Source of the DNA: Fluviibacter phosphoraccumulans_A
GTDB taxonomy: Bacteria; Pseudomonadota; Gammaproteobacteria; Burkholderiales; Rhodocyclaceae
Direction of reading: 5' to 3'
Length of the DNA: 64,000 nt
NCBI GenBank assembly: GCA_036287865.1
Contig: CP126743.1
Location: 620,001-684,000, forward strand
Numbering within the stretch: position 1 is the first letter of the stretch; each line of letters starts with the position of its first letter. Under the pieces are notes generated by a model. The model made no database searches. It was given only the letters and a program-made list of their open reading frames with translations, and was not told the origin of the DNA. A program made the translations under genes and the position numbers. Positions 44,304-53,790 of the stretch are shown here, one piece after another.

Positions 44304-45416
44304 ATGAGTCTCAAATGCGGCATCGTCGGCCTGCCTAACGTCGGCAAATCCACCTTGTTCAATGCGCTGACCAAAGCAGGTATTGCAGCGGAAAACTATC
44401 CGTTCTGCACTATTGAACCAAATGTCGGCATTGTGGAAGTACCAGATCCCCGTCTCGATGCACTGTCGGAAATTGTAAAACCGCAGCGTGTACAGCCGGC
44501 AATCGTTGAATTTATTGATATCGCCGGTCTGGTGGCGGGCGCATCGAAGGGCGAGGGCCTCGGTAACCAGTTCCTGGCCAATATCCGTGAAACCGATGCC
44601 ATTGTGAACGTTGTGCGCTGTTTTGATGATGAGAACGTGGTGCACGTGTCGGGCCGGGTTGACCCCATTGCCGATATCGAGACCATTGTCACCGAGCTGG
44701 CACTGGCTGATCTGGCGGTTGTCGAACGTACCATCGCTCGTGATAGTAAAAAAGCACGCTCTGGCGATAAAGATGCTGCAAACCTTGTGGTGATCCTGGA
44801 AAAACTATTGCCGCATTTGAACGAAGGCAAACCGGCGCGAACCATGGCCTTGTCGGATGAGGATAAACTGGCGCTCAGGCCACTGTGTTTGCTGACAATT
44901 AAGCCGGCCATGTATGTGGGGAATGTGCTCGAGGATGGGTTCGAGAATAATCCTTTCCTAGATCGCCTCCGTGAATTTGCTGCTAAGGAAAATGCCCCGG
45001 TTGTGTCTGTATGTGCCAAGCTGGAAGCGGAACTCGCCGATCTGGAAGACGAAGACAAGAAAGCCTTCCTGGCCGATTTGGGCCTGGAAGAGCCGGGCCT
45101 GAATCGTGTGATTCGCGCGGGTTATGATTTGTTAGGGTTACAGACGTATTTCACCGCAGGCGTCAAAGAAGTGCGCGCCTGGACGATTCACAAAGGAGAT
45201 ACGTGCCCTCAAGCTGCGGGTGTGATTCACACTGACTTTGAAAAAGGTTTCATTCGTGCGCAGACCATTGCATTTGATGATTTCATTACATTCAAAGGTG
45301 AGCAGGGCGCCAAAGAAGCCGGCAAGATGCGAGCCGAAGGTAAAGAGTATGTGGTGCATGATGGCGATGTTCTGAACTTCCTCTTTAACGTCCAAGCAGG
45401 AGCTTTGCTCGTATGA
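44304..45416 (+). CDS. ychF: Redox-regulated ribosome-binding ATPase YchF/OLA1
   Basis: Obg-related P-loop protein that prefers ATP and associates with ribosomes. The product (370 residues, normally about 363) has MSLKCGIVGLPNVGKSTLFN (Walker A), EFIDIAGLVAGASKGEGLGN (switch II), and the C-terminal TGS domain (YFTAGVKEVRAWTIHKGDTC, then HDGDVLNFLFNV). The next gene starts in its last codons (ATGA overlap). Confidence 0.97.
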   Translation: MSLKCGIVGLPNVGKSTLFNALTKAGIAAENYPFCTIEPNVGIVEVPDPRLDALSEIVKPQRVQPAIVEFIDIAGLVAGASKGEGLGNQFLANIRETDAIVNVVRCFDDENVVHVSGRVDPIADIETIVTELALADLAVVERTIARDSKKARSGDKDAANLVVILEKLLPHLNEGKPARTMALSDEDKLALRPLCLLTIKPAMYVGNVLEDGFENNPFLDRLREFAAKENAPVVSVCAKLEAELADLEDEDKKAFLADLGLEEPGLNRVIRAGYDLLGLQTYFTAGVKEVRAWTIHKGDTCPQAAGVIHTDFEKGFIRAQTIAFDDFITFKGEQGAKEAGKMRAEGKEYVVHDGDVLNFLFNVQAGALLV

Positions 45417-45991
45417 AACGTCTCATTACATGGGTGTTATGTGCCTTAGCGCTCTCAGTTGTGACAGCACCTGCGTATGCCTTGTTCGATAGCAAGCCGG
45501 TTGCTCAGCAGCGTGCCGATATTCTTAAAACCAGTGCGGCAACCATGGCGCGCTTGTATAAGCTGCAGCCGCACGCCCACAAACTGGTTGATAAGTCGGT
45601 GGGCTATGCCACCTTCAGTAATTTCGGCATGAAAATCTTTATTGCTGACGGGGGCTCTGGTTCAGGCGTTGTCATACGCAAAGGCAATCAGAAGCCGGTC
45701 TTCATGAAGATGGTGGAAGTGCAGGCTGGTTTGGGCATGGGGGTTAAATCGTTTACGGTGATCTTCGTGTTTGAAACTGAAAAAGCTATGAACAGTTTCA
45801 TTAACTCCGGTTGGGCGTTCGGTAGGCAAGCGACCGCGGCAGCTAAATACGAAAACAACGGGGGCGCCTACGAAGGGGCGACCAATGTGAGCGAAGGCGT
45901 CTGGATGTATCAGCTTACTGATAATGGCCTCGCAGCAGAAATTACTGCTAAGGGCACCAAGTACTATAAAGACGACGATCTGAATAAATAA
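45413..45991 (+). CDS. YSC84/SYLF domain lipid-binding protein
   Basis: A 192-residue exported protein with a signal peptide (LITWVLCALALSVVTAPAYA) and a SYLF/YSC84 domain: YATFSNFGMKIFIADGGSGS, VEVQAGLGMGVKSFTVIFVF and NSGWAFGRQATAAAKYENNG. The domain binds phosphoinositides in eukaryotes; in bacteria a periplasmic lipid-related role is likely but unproven. Overlaps ychF by four bases; a bidirectional terminator follows. Confidence 0.9.
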   Translation: MKRLITWVLCALALSVVTAPAYALFDSKPVAQQRADILKTSAATMARLYKLQPHAHKLVDKSVGYATFSNFGMKIFIADGGSGSGVVIRKGNQKPVFMKMVEVQAGLGMGVKSFTVIFVFETEKAMNSFINSGWAFGRQATAAAKYENNGGAYEGATNVSEGVWMYQLTDNGLAAEITAKGTKYYKDDDLNK

Positions 45992-46006
45992 TCACCATCA
46001 GTAAGT

Positions 46007-46044
46007 AAAAATGGCTGCCCATTCAGCGGGCAGCCATTTTTTTT
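46007..46044. terminator. Bidirectional terminator between YSC84 and yceI genes
   Basis: AAAAATGGCTGCCC and GGGCAGCCATTTTT form a stem of 14 bp with a seven-base loop, with T-runs on both strands. It serves the YSC84 gene on the plus strand and the convergent yceI on the minus strand. Confidence 0.95.
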
Positions 46045-46058
46045 GCGCAACTTAAATG

Positions 46059-46631
46059 TTATTCTTTAACAGCTTCGACGGCAATAGTCAGTTTGACCTC
46101 ATCGCTAACGTTTGGCGCGTATTTACCTAGGCCGAACTCGCTACGCTTGATGTGAGTCACTGCATTGGCGCCGCAAGCTTCTATCTGGCGCATTGGATGC
46201 ATAGCGCAATGGAAATGAGTCACCTTGAGTGTTACGGGCTTGGTGATGCCGCGAACCGTCAGTTCACCAATCACTTCGGTTGGTTTGTCGCCCTTGAACT
46301 TGAACTGGTTCGATTTGAAAGTGATGTTTGGATATACATCAGCATCGAACCAATTGCTGCTGACCAGGTGACCATCAAATGTCTTGCTACCAGTATCAAC
46401 CGATGTCACGCTGATGGCGATGTTGGCACTGCCGGTCTTGGCTTTCTGATCCAGAATGATGGTGCCGGTGGTGTCGTTAAAACGGCTGCGCTGCTTTGAA
46501 AAACCCAGGTGGGTGTACTCAAAGCTAGCGAAGGTATGGCTTGGGTCAATGGCGTAAGTCGTTGGTGCGGCGATCGCCGAAGTAGCCAGGCCTGATAGCA
46601 ATACAGCAGTCATCAAAACAGTTTTTTTCAT
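46059..46631 (-). CDS. YceI family periplasmic protein (second copy in operon)
   Basis: A 190-residue lipocalin-like protein that probably binds isoprenoid lipids in the periplasm. It has a signal peptide (ending SAIAA), the YceI start YAIDPSHTFASFEYTHLGFS, and SSNWFDADVYPNITFKSNQF and ELTVRGITKPVTLKVTHFHC. Paralogue of the next gene upstream; both follow a cytochrome b561 gene, an arrangement common in proteobacteria. Confidence 0.93.
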   Translation of the reverse strand: MKKTVLMTAVLLSGLATSAIAAPTTYAIDPSHTFASFEYTHLGFSKQRSRFNDTTGTIILDQKAKTGSANIAISVTSVDTGSKTFDGHLVSSNWFDADVYPNITFKSNQFKFKGDKPTEVIGELTVRGITKPVTLKVTHFHCAMHPMRQIEACGANAVTHIKRSEFGLGKYAPNVSDEVKLTIAVEAVKE

Positions 46632-46685
46632 GGTGTGCTCCTGTTGGGGTGGGGTAAACGAGAGAATAAAAAGAAATGGGGGTGA

Positions 46686-47255
46686 TTATTTGCCGCTGAT
46701 GGCCAAGCGGATAATGAGCGTCACATCATTGGCAACGGTGCCGGTTGAAGACCACGCACCTTGGCCTAGATTGAAATCGAGACGTTTGATCACGACCGTA
46801 CCATCGAGGCGTGCCGTTTGAGCCGTGTCTCGATTCAGCGTTACCGGAAATATCAGCGCTTTGGTTTTGCCGCGAATCGTCAGGTTGCCTGTGAGCTCGA
46901 ATCGATCATTGCCCAGTGCTTTGACTTTGCTGACGGTGAAGTCAGCTGTCGGAAACTGTTGAACATCAAACCAGTTTTTGCCAAGCGCTTCGGCAGTCGC
47001 TTCATCGTAACCGATGTCGAAACTCCGGATATCCACATCGGCTTTGGCCGCAGCATTGGCTGGTTTGTCGGGGTCAAACCGAACCTGAGCCGTGAACTTG
47101 CTGAAAGTCCCTTGGGTTTTGCTCCCCATGAGCGTGGGCACGAACTTGATGCTGGATTTGGCCGTATCTACCCGGTCGTATTCAATGGCCAAGGACTGTA
47201 CCGAGACTCCCAGCGAAAGGATTAGCGCCAGAGCGAGTGTCTTAGGAAATTGCAT
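46686..47255 (-). CDS. YceI family periplasmic protein (first copy in operon)
   Basis: A 189-residue YceI protein with signal peptide (LALALILSLGVSVQSLA), YDRVDTAKSSIKFVPTLMGS, KNWFDVQQFPTADFTVSKVK and NLTIRGKTKALIFPVTLNRD. The two YceI copies are clearly diverged paralogues rather than a recent duplication. It begins 15 bases after the cytochrome b561 stop. Confidence 0.93.
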   Translation of the reverse strand: MQFPKTLALALILSLGVSVQSLAIEYDRVDTAKSSIKFVPTLMGSKTQGTFSKFTAQVRFDPDKPANAAAKADVDIRSFDIGYDEATAEALGKNWFDVQQFPTADFTVSKVKALGNDRFELTGNLTIRGKTKALIFPVTLNRDTAQTARLDGTVVIKRLDFNLGQGAWSSTGTVANDVTLIIRLAISGK

Positions 47256-47270
47256 GAGAGTTTCCTTGGC

Positions 47271-47831
47271 TTACTTGCGCTGACGGGGCAAACGCATGCG
47301 TGCCATCAGGTTGTCTTTATCAACGAGCTGATGTTTCATGGCCGCTGCAATATGGAGGCCGACCAGCGCCATCAGGCTATTAGCCAGAAATTCGTGAACC
47401 TCTTTGAGCGTAGCGGCGAGCGCTTTGTCTTTATCGATAAGACTAGGTAGGTCAAATAGGCCGAAATAGTTCGTAGTGAAGCCTTTGGCGGAACTCATTA
47501 GCCAGCCGGTTACCGGAGTGGCGATGAGCAGGATGTAGAGCAGTAGATGCACCAGGTGGGATGCACCGATTTGCCAGGTAGGGGTGCCCGCTACCTGCGG
47601 TGGTGCCCGATGCGTGGCCCGCCAGAAAACACGTAGTACCCAGAGGTAGGCGACGGTGACGCCCAGCCACTTGTGCCAGCCCACCATTTGAATGCGCTCA
47701 GGGCCCACGGGCATCTCGCCCATGCCGAGACCGATAAAATAGGTAGCAATCACCAGCCATGCCATCAGCCAGTGCAATGCTATGGCGGGCCTGGTGTAGC
47801 GTGCTGTATCTGGAATATTATTTTCAGTCAT
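47271..47831 (-). CDS. Cytochrome b561 family protein
   Basis: A 186-residue inner membrane di-haem b protein with four membrane helices. Candidate haem ligands lie in ALHWLMAWLVIATYFIGLG (helix 1), GWHKWLGVTVAYLWVLR, HLVHLLLYILLIATPVTGWL and KEVHEFLANSLMALVGLHIA (helix 4). It probably passes electrons between quinol and a periplasmic acceptor. First gene of the operon with two yceI genes; divergent from gluQ. Confidence 0.94.
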   Translation of the reverse strand: MTENNIPDTARYTRPAIALHWLMAWLVIATYFIGLGMGEMPVGPERIQMVGWHKWLGVTVAYLWVLRVFWRATHRAPPQVAGTPTWQIGASHLVHLLLYILLIATPVTGWLMSSAKGFTTNYFGLFDLPSLIDKDKALAATLKEVHEFLANSLMALVGLHIAAAMKHQLVDKDNLMARMRLPRQRK

Positions 47832-47923
47832 ATGGTTGCTGTAGTGGGTTTTTGGTAGGTTGCGCCTTTATTATCATCGGATTGTTCGTGCAATGTGAAC
47901 CTATCATTCAAATTTTATGAGTA

Positions 47924-48757
47924 GTGACGCAACCAACTACTTACATAGGCCGTTTTGCGCCTTCGCCGACAGGGCCGTTGCACTTTGGCTCATTGGTGGC
48001 TGCAGTTGGAAGTTATCTGGATGCCGTCACCGCAAATGGGCGCTGGTTGTTACGGATCGAGGATGTTGATACGCCACGTTCAATGCCTGGCATGGTCGAA
48101 AAGCAGATCAATGCGCTTGCCACGTATGGGTTTGTGTGGAATGGCGAAGTCCTTCATCAATCTTCGCGCAGCGCGTATTACCAAACTGCGTTGGAAAGCT
48201 TGATATTAGCTGGCAGAGCGTACCCCTGTACCTGTACCCGTAGTCAGATTGCTAGCGCACCAGGTGTTCGAACCGGGGTTGATGGTTATGTCTCTCCGGG
48301 AACCTGCGCCCAGTGGGCACCTGGCAACCCGGTGCCAGAAGGCGCCGCCTGGCGTTTTCGTATGCCGCAAGGCATAACCTGGTTTGAAGACCGGATCTGC
48401 GGTGATCAGCAGCAGGATCTGAAGTGCGATGTGGGTGATTTTCCTTTGCGACGAGCCGATGGTTGTTTAGCCGTTGTGGTTGATGATCTGGCACAGGGGG
48501 TCACGGATATTGTCCGGGGTGAGGATCTCCTGGATTCGACGCCGCGCCAGATTGCCCTCATCCATGCGCTCGGCGGGGTAGTGCCCACCTATGCACATCT
48601 GCCGGTCGTGAAGAACACAGAAGGCGAAAAACTTTCGAAACAGACACGGGCAGAGGCCATCCCATTAATGCATGAAGCAGATCGGGTAGCCCAATTCTGG
48701 CAGGCCCTGGTTTTTCTCCGGCAGTCGCCGCCTCTCACGCTCAAGACGGCAGACTAA
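47924..48757 (+). CDS. gluQ: Glutamyl-Q tRNA(Asp) synthetase GluQ
   Basis: Truncated GluRS paralogue that glutamylates queuosine at the wobble base of tRNA-Asp. It has IGRFAPSPTGPLHFGSLVAA (HIGH-type motif), YPCTCTRSQI (zinc region), RGEDLLDSTPRQIALIHALG and KNTEGEKLSKQTRAEAI (KMSKS-type). Length 277 residues, normal. The start is a GTG; an ATG seven bases upstream is out of frame. It fits with queC/queE elsewhere in the window as a user of queuosine. Confidence 0.93.
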   Translation: MTQPTTYIGRFAPSPTGPLHFGSLVAAVGSYLDAVTANGRWLLRIEDVDTPRSMPGMVEKQINALATYGFVWNGEVLHQSSRSAYYQTALESLILAGRAYPCTCTRSQIASAPGVRTGVDGYVSPGTCAQWAPGNPVPEGAAWRFRMPQGITWFEDRICGDQQQDLKCDVGDFPLRRADGCLAVVVDDLAQGVTDIVRGEDLLDSTPRQIALIHALGGVVPTYAHLPVVKNTEGEKLSKQTRAEAIPLMHEADRVAQFWQALVFLRQSPPLTLKTAD

Positions 48758-48855
48758 AGTGCTCTTTGGGCCTGGGCGAAAGCCCACGGGAACATCAATC
48801 TATTGAGGGCTGCATAGTCATGACAATTGAATTGGCTTGCGTATGCGCAGATCGT

Positions 48856-50061
48856 TCAATAATTGTCGGCGTAACGCGTCAGGCTTATTAACCTGAAAAT
48901 CAAACGGGCGCTGATGATCCGTAGCGCTCGGTGAAGTCCTGATTTTTTAGCCCACCCACTTGCGGTAATCTCATGACAGTGGGTTTGAATTTTGGTGTCC
49001 AGTTGCTCACCAAGTGCTTTGCAGAACGCGTCATCGCGAATAATTAAATTAGCCTCGCGGGCAACCAGAAGTGAAAACGGATCCAGATTGGCAGAACCCA
49101 GTGTTGCCCAATGGCTATCAATCACACCCACTTTGGCGTGCATCAGCCCGGGTTGGTATTCGTAAATATGAATACCGGCTGCAAGGAGTCGGTAATAAAG
49201 CGACTGGGATGCGTAATGCTGGAGCCGGTATTCGATGCGTCCCTGGAGCATCAGATCAATACGAACGCCACGTTGCGCTGCATCCAGCAGGGCGTTGAGA
49301 ATGTTCCGGCTGGGTATGAAATAGGCCATCGCCAGGGTAATGTGACTTTTAGCGGATTGAATACCTTCGATATAGGCTTGCTCAATACTACGACGATGCA
49401 TCAGATTATCGCGAAGCAGCAGACCGCAATGCGTCGCGCCTGCTTCGGTGGTATCCACAGGTGTCGGGATCGGTCGGACGCCATGGCGAAAGAATGGGCG
49501 TCTCGACAGGGTTAACCATTGGCGATCCATGGCCTGGGCGATTTGCATGATGACTGGGCCTTCAATGGCCAGAGCAAAATCAAGGCGCGTGGTTGAGGTG
49601 TTACCAGTGGCATCGTCGATGATATTGATGCCGCCCAAAAAGGCCGTTTGACCATCAATCAGCGCGATTTTGCGGTGCATGCGCTTCAGGCGCGTGCGCT
49701 TGCGTGAGAGGAGATGTCGCCAGAGGTGATGTTCTGGGCGGAAGACACGAACGCTAACGCCAGCCGCCAGCAATAGGGGCAGGTGATGCAAGTCGATGTT
49801 GCGTGCACCAAAGCCATCAACGACAAGCCGGACATCCACGCCACGTTGGGATGCATCGCATAAGGCTTGTGTTGTTGCGTTGCCGATATTGTCGTCGGCA
49901 TAAAGATAGGTTTCGAGCCGTACAGTCTGTTGGGCTGCTGATATAGCTGCGAGTAGTGCCGGGAAGTAAGCATTGCCATTGCATAACAGACGCAGATGGT
50001 TGCCACCGTTAATGATGGGTGCGGAGTTCAGGGCATTCAGTAACCGGCCGCTGATACGCAT
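48856..50061 (-). CDS. clsB: Cardiolipin synthase B (phospholipase D family)
   Basis: A 401-residue PLD-family enzyme with two HKD motifs, HRKIALID and HAKVGVID, each followed by the family's G/S-N segment (GGINIID and GSANLD). It most likely condenses phosphatidylglycerol or PE/PG into cardiolipin at the inner membrane. It overlaps or abuts the EEP-family gene upstream (stop at 50063), the same pairing as ybhP-clsB in E. coli, where YbhP is encoded directly before ClsB. Confidence 0.92.
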   Translation of the reverse strand: MRISGRLLNALNSAPIINGGNHLRLLCNGNAYFPALLAAISAAQQTVRLETYLYADDNIGNATTQALCDASQRGVDVRLVVDGFGARNIDLHHLPLLLAAGVSVRVFRPEHHLWRHLLSRKRTRLKRMHRKIALIDGQTAFLGGINIIDDATGNTSTTRLDFALAIEGPVIMQIAQAMDRQWLTLSRRPFFRHGVRPIPTPVDTTEAGATHCGLLLRDNLMHRRSIEQAYIEGIQSAKSHITLAMAYFIPSRNILNALLDAAQRGVRIDLMLQGRIEYRLQHYASQSLYYRLLAAGIHIYEYQPGLMHAKVGVIDSHWATLGSANLDPFSLLVAREANLIIRDDAFCKALGEQLDTKIQTHCHEITASGWAKKSGLHRALRIISARLIFRLISLTRYADNY

Positions 50062-50062
50062 G

Positions 50063-50809
50063 TTAGCCCGTGAGCGTCAGCTCGCAACGGAGCGCCGCGT
50101 GATCCGAAATTTTCGACCAGACTGCGCCATAGTGCACGTCGGCACGCATGGCTTTCAGGCCGCGGATATAGATACGATCTAGTCTCAGCATGGGCATGGC
50201 GACCGGAAAGCTCCGAGCCGGTTTGCCTGACAGCGTGTCAAATACTTCGACCATGTCGAGTCGCCGGGCGAGACGTTCGCTCGCGTGATTGCGCCAGTCA
50301 TTGAAATCGCCGGCAATAATGAGTGGCTGGTCATGTGGCACAAGCCGATCAATTTCTTCAGCCAGCGCAGCCATCTGCCATTTGCGCGAACGCGCCAGTA
50401 GTGAGAGATGGGCGCACACACAGTGCACGATTTGCCCTTGCCATTCGATCTGCGTGTGCAGCAAGCCACGACGTTCAAAACTGAGATGGGTCACATCCTG
50501 GTTATGACTTCGCTCGATTGGGTAACGGGAGAGAATCGCATTCCCATGATGGCCATGGTCGTACAGCACGTTTTGGCCGTAACTGGCATGCCAGATGGTG
50601 TCGGCCAGAAACTCATGTTGGGGTTGTTCTGGCCAGTTGTCGTGCTTGAGGGCATGTTGCTGGTGTAGCCCTTGTACTTCCTGCAGAAAGACCAGATCCG
50701 GGTTGAGGTGTCGCAGGCGATCTCGCAGGTCATGCACCATCAGGCGGCGATTGAACTGCGAGAACCCTTTGTGGATGTTGTAGGTAACCAGCGACAGCGT
50801 ATCGGACAT
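50063..50809 (-). CDS. Endonuclease/exonuclease/phosphatase family protein (YbhP-like)
   Basis: A 248-residue EEP-superfamily protein with the metal-dependent motifs LVTYNIHKGFSQFNRR, LVFLQEVQGLHQ, HLSLLARSRKWQM, IIAGDFNDWRN and, at the end, SDHAALRCEL. The start at 50809 (MSDTLSLVTYNIHKG) is chosen since upstream sequence overlaps nadA and lacks the family pattern. Substrate unknown; partner of clsB. Confidence 0.9.
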   Translation of the reverse strand: MSDTLSLVTYNIHKGFSQFNRRLMVHDLRDRLRHLNPDLVFLQEVQGLHQQHALKHDNWPEQPQHEFLADTIWHASYGQNVLYDHGHHGNAILSRYPIERSHNQDVTHLSFERRGLLHTQIEWQGQIVHCVCAHLSLLARSRKWQMAALAEEIDRLVPHDQPLIIAGDFNDWRNHASERLARRLDMVEVFDTLSGKPARSFPVAMPMLRLDRIYIRGLKAMRADVHYGAVWSKISDHAALRCELTLTG

Positions 50810-50835
50810 GATGTGCCCATCGACCGCAAGGATCG

Positions 50836-51932
50836 TCAGGAAACCTCGAGCATGCGTTCCATGGCCAGCTTGGCCACGGCGGTTTGATTTTCCGGTACGC
50901 GGATGGCGTTCACCACATGGCCGGCGACCAGATTTTCCAGAGTCCAAGCTAGGTGCTGCGGGTCAATCCGCTGCATGGTCGAACACATGCAGACCGTCGG
51001 TGACATGAACTGCACAATTTTGCCTTCTGGCGCCACTTCACGTGCCAAGCGCTCAATCAGGTTCAACTCGGTGCCCACTAGCCAGCGCGTACCAGCAGGA
51101 GCTTCCTTGATGATCTTGACGATGTATTCGGTAGAGCCGATGTAATCGGATGCAGCGCAGACTTCGAACGAGCACTCCTGGTGCGAGATCACTTTGCCTT
51201 CGGGGTATTTTGCGCGGAAGGCTTTAATGTGCGCAGGCTGGAACATCTGGTGCACAGAGCAGTGCCCCTTCCACAGTAGAATTTTTGCGTTGCGAATCTG
51301 TTCCTGGGTTAGGCCGCCACGGGGTTGATCCGGGTCCCAGACGACCATCTCATCGAGTGGGATACTACGCTGGTGGCCTGTCCAGCGCCCCAGGTGCTGG
51401 TCGGGGAAGAACAGGATTTTAGGGCGGCGTTCCAGTGCCCAGTCCAGAATAACGGGTGCGTTCGACGAGGTACAGACAATGCCGCCGCGATCACCGCAGC
51501 AAGCTTTAAGGTCTGCTGCGGAATTAATATAGGTGATGGGATGGGTGTTACCTGGTTGGCCGGGTCTTCGCCAAGCGCCGCAGTCAGTTCGCGCCAGCAG
51601 CGTTCTACCTTCGTCAGGTTGGCCATGTCGGCCATCGAACAACCGGCAGCCAGATCGGGCAGGATCGCCGTCTGGTTTGGCTTAGTCATCATGTCTGCAA
51701 CTTCGGCCATGAAATGCACGCCGCAGAACACAATGTACTCGACGTCAGTCTGGCTGGCTAGACGCGACAGCTTGAGGGAGTCGCCGGTCAGATCGGCGTG
51801 CTGGTAGACATCGGCGCGCTGATAGTGATGGCACAACAGAACAGCACGATTGCCTAACTGTTTGCGGGTGGCATGAATGCGTTCCTGGCAGGCTTCGTCC
51901 GCGAGGTCGCGGTAATCTTCAAATGACAGCAT
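50836..51932 (-). pseudogene. nadA: Quinolinate synthase NadA (frameshifted by a 5-bp duplication)
   Basis: NadA condenses iminoaspartate with DHAP to quinolinate using a 4Fe-4S cluster, in de novo NAD synthesis. The N-terminal half (VLLCHHYQRADVYQHADLTG, FCGVHFMAEVADMMTKPNQT, LPDLAAGCSMAD) and the C-terminal half (TYINSAADLKACCGDRGGIV, CTSSNAPVIL, KGHCSVHQMF, HQECSFEVC, QFMSPTVCMCSTMQRIDPQ) are both intact but lie in different frames. The break at about 51534-51544 is a tandem CCCAT duplication on the coding strand; removing one copy restores VTPITYINS. Corrected length is about 363 residues. As an essential step for NAD in the absence of salvage, a real loss would be notable. Confidence 0.9.
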
Positions 51933-51943
51933 GTTCGTAGTCC

Positions 51944-52396
51944 TTAACCCTGGTACCAGGGAAGGCCGTGGAAACGCCAGCCACCGAGATTGCCACGGTG
52001 GTTGTTGGCATCTTTATCACCCTCGAAGCCTTCCAGAATGTTGTAGGCCGCTGTAAAGTCGGCGTCTATGGCGGCGCTGGCCGCACTGCGCGAGCGGACG
52101 CCGCTGCGGCAGAGAAACAGAATCGTGGCGTCGCGGGCGACCTGGCGTTGTAGTTCGCTGATGAACTGCAGATTGCGTGACATCTCCGGATATTGCACCC
52201 AGTCGATTTCGATCGCGCCGGGTACTCGGCCGACCCAATCCCATTCGGCGCGGGTGCGGACATCGACGAGTACGGTGCCGGGGGCTTCCTGAAGGAGTGT
52301 TAATGCTTCCTGTGGCGTCACATCGCCACTGTAGTTGAAGCCCTGTTGTTCGGCGCGCTCGCGTGCCTGGTTCAGAATGTCGTTGATTCGGCTCAT
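51944..52396 (-). CDS. Rhodanese-like sulfurtransferase
   Basis: A 150-residue single-domain rhodanese with LVDVRTRAEWDWVGRVPGAI and the active-site loop CRSGVRSRSA; the Cys is the sulfur carrier. The start at 52396 (MSRINDILNQARERAEQQGF) is preferred over an upstream in-frame Met. It lies 11 bases upstream of nadA and may be co-transcribed with it, perhaps giving sulfur for iron-sulfur clusters; that link is inference. Confidence 0.92.
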   Translation of the reverse strand: MSRINDILNQARERAEQQGFNYSGDVTPQEALTLLQEAPGTVLVDVRTRAEWDWVGRVPGAIEIDWVQYPEMSRNLQFISELQRQVARDATILFLCRSGVRSRSAASAAIDADFTAAYNILEGFEGDKDANNHRGNLGGWRFHGLPWYQG

Positions 52397-52540
52397 GATG
52401 AATCTTTTGTTAACTGGTAATGGGGCAGCCGGGGGTTGCACGATTGACGATAGAATGATGCTGAACTGGTGAGTATACGCGGCCGCCGCAGCAAGCGGAA
52501 TCTATGCGGCTCGCCCGGGCTGTTTTACCTGGAGATCATC

Positions 52541-53782
52541 ATGTCGTTAGGGCATCACCACGCAGGACACGCGCACGACCAGAGTGCCCTTATTGATGCG
52601 CTAACTGGCGCCCATGGTAATGCTGAAGCCAACCGTCTGGTGCGGCGCTCAGTCAATGTCAGCATGTGGGTCAACATCGGTTTATCCATCTTGCAGATCA
52701 TTGTTGGCTGGTTTTCTCATTCCCATAGTCTTTTGGTAGATGGTTTCCACTCGTTTTCTGATTTGCTGTCAGACTTCCTCGTTCTTTTTGTGGCACGACA
52801 CAGTGCGCGGGCGGTAGATGATAACCACCCGTATGGGCACGCCCGCCTCGAAACGCTGGCCACGCTCATTCTTGGGTTGATGTTGCTCGCCATCGGCGGT
52901 GGATTCCTATATTCCGCAGCAGATCGGGCAATGAGCGTTGATTCGGCTGCACCGATCGGGATGATGGCGCTTTATGTGCCTTTATTAGCGCTGGTGTCCA
53001 AAGAGTGGTTGTTTCGTTACATGCTGCGGGTGGCACAAAAAGCCAACTCCGCCATGTTGGTGGCGAATGCCTGGCATTCGCGCTCCGATGCGGCGTCTTC
53101 GCTAGTGGTTGCTATTGGTATTGGCGGAAGTTTAATGGGCTTTGTTTATGCCGATCTGTTGGCCGCAGCGATTGTCGGGGCTCTGATCGTTAAAATTGGA
53201 TGGCAGTTTTCCTACCGCGCGCTGGAAGAGCTCATTGATAAAGGCGCCAATACGGAAGAAATCGAAGCGATTCGTCGTGTGATCGACGATACGCCAGGTG
53301 TTATCGGTTTGCATAATCTGAGAACGCGCCGCATGGCAGACCGCATTCTGGTCGATGCGCACGTGCTGGTATCCCCCCGGGTCAGCGTTTCGGAAGGGCA
53401 CCGCATTGCAGAGGTGGTGCGTCGGCGAGTGCGGGAGTGTTGTCCGGAAGTCCTTGATATGCTGGTGCATATTGATCCCGAAGACGATTTGGAGGCTGAT
53501 GAATCTGTCTATCAGGGCGCACTGGATCGTGCATCGTTGGCGCAGTGGCTCGAACAGGCCGCCGAGCGTATCTGGGGCACTCATACGGCCTGGGCCCCCG
53601 AGCGTGTCCAGCTGCATTACCTGAATGGTCGGGTCGAGGTAGAGATCATGCTGCCGCCGGCACCGGGGATTGGTCCGGAACCGGCATTCATTGAGCAGGG
53701 GGTTAAAGCCTTGCAAGCGGCAGCCCAGAAAGAGCAGTTGCCGCTTGATACCTGGGTGGTTTATCGTCGCTTGAGTCTCTAA
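52541..53782 (+). CDS. Cation diffusion facilitator (CDF) family transporter
   Basis: A 413-residue metal:proton antiporter. After a His-rich N terminus (LGHHHAGHAHDQS) it has six membrane helices, with the metal site in helix 2 (SLLVDGFHSFSDLLSDFLVL), the connecting DDNHPYGHARLETLATLILG, and the helix 5 site (ANAWHSRSDAASSLVVA). The C-terminal cytosolic domain (HNLRTRRMADRILVDAHVLV) is longer than in FieF. GGAG eight bases before ATG 52541 sets the start. Substrate is probably zinc, iron or manganese. Confidence 0.93.
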   Translation: MSLGHHHAGHAHDQSALIDALTGAHGNAEANRLVRRSVNVSMWVNIGLSILQIIVGWFSHSHSLLVDGFHSFSDLLSDFLVLFVARHSARAVDDNHPYGHARLETLATLILGLMLLAIGGGFLYSAADRAMSVDSAAPIGMMALYVPLLALVSKEWLFRYMLRVAQKANSAMLVANAWHSRSDAASSLVVAIGIGGSLMGFVYADLLAAAIVGALIVKIGWQFSYRALEELIDKGANTEEIEAIRRVIDDTPGVIGLHNLRTRRMADRILVDAHVLVSPRVSVSEGHRIAEVVRRRVRECCPEVLDMLVHIDPEDDLEADESVYQGALDRASLAQWLEQAAERIWGTHTAWAPERVQLHYLNGRVEVEIMLPPAPGIGPEPAFIEQGVKALQAAAQKEQLPLDTWVVYRRLSL

Positions 53783-53790
53783 CCGTTCTT

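Noticed and set aside
44396..45058. 220-codon minus-strand ORF inside ychF
   Set aside because: Ser/Thr/Arg-rich shadow of a highly conserved gene in another frame; no ribosome site and no protein-like pattern.
48773..48786. Hairpin TGGGC-GAAA-GCCCA after gluQ as terminator
   Set aside because: Only a 5-bp stem and no T-run follows.
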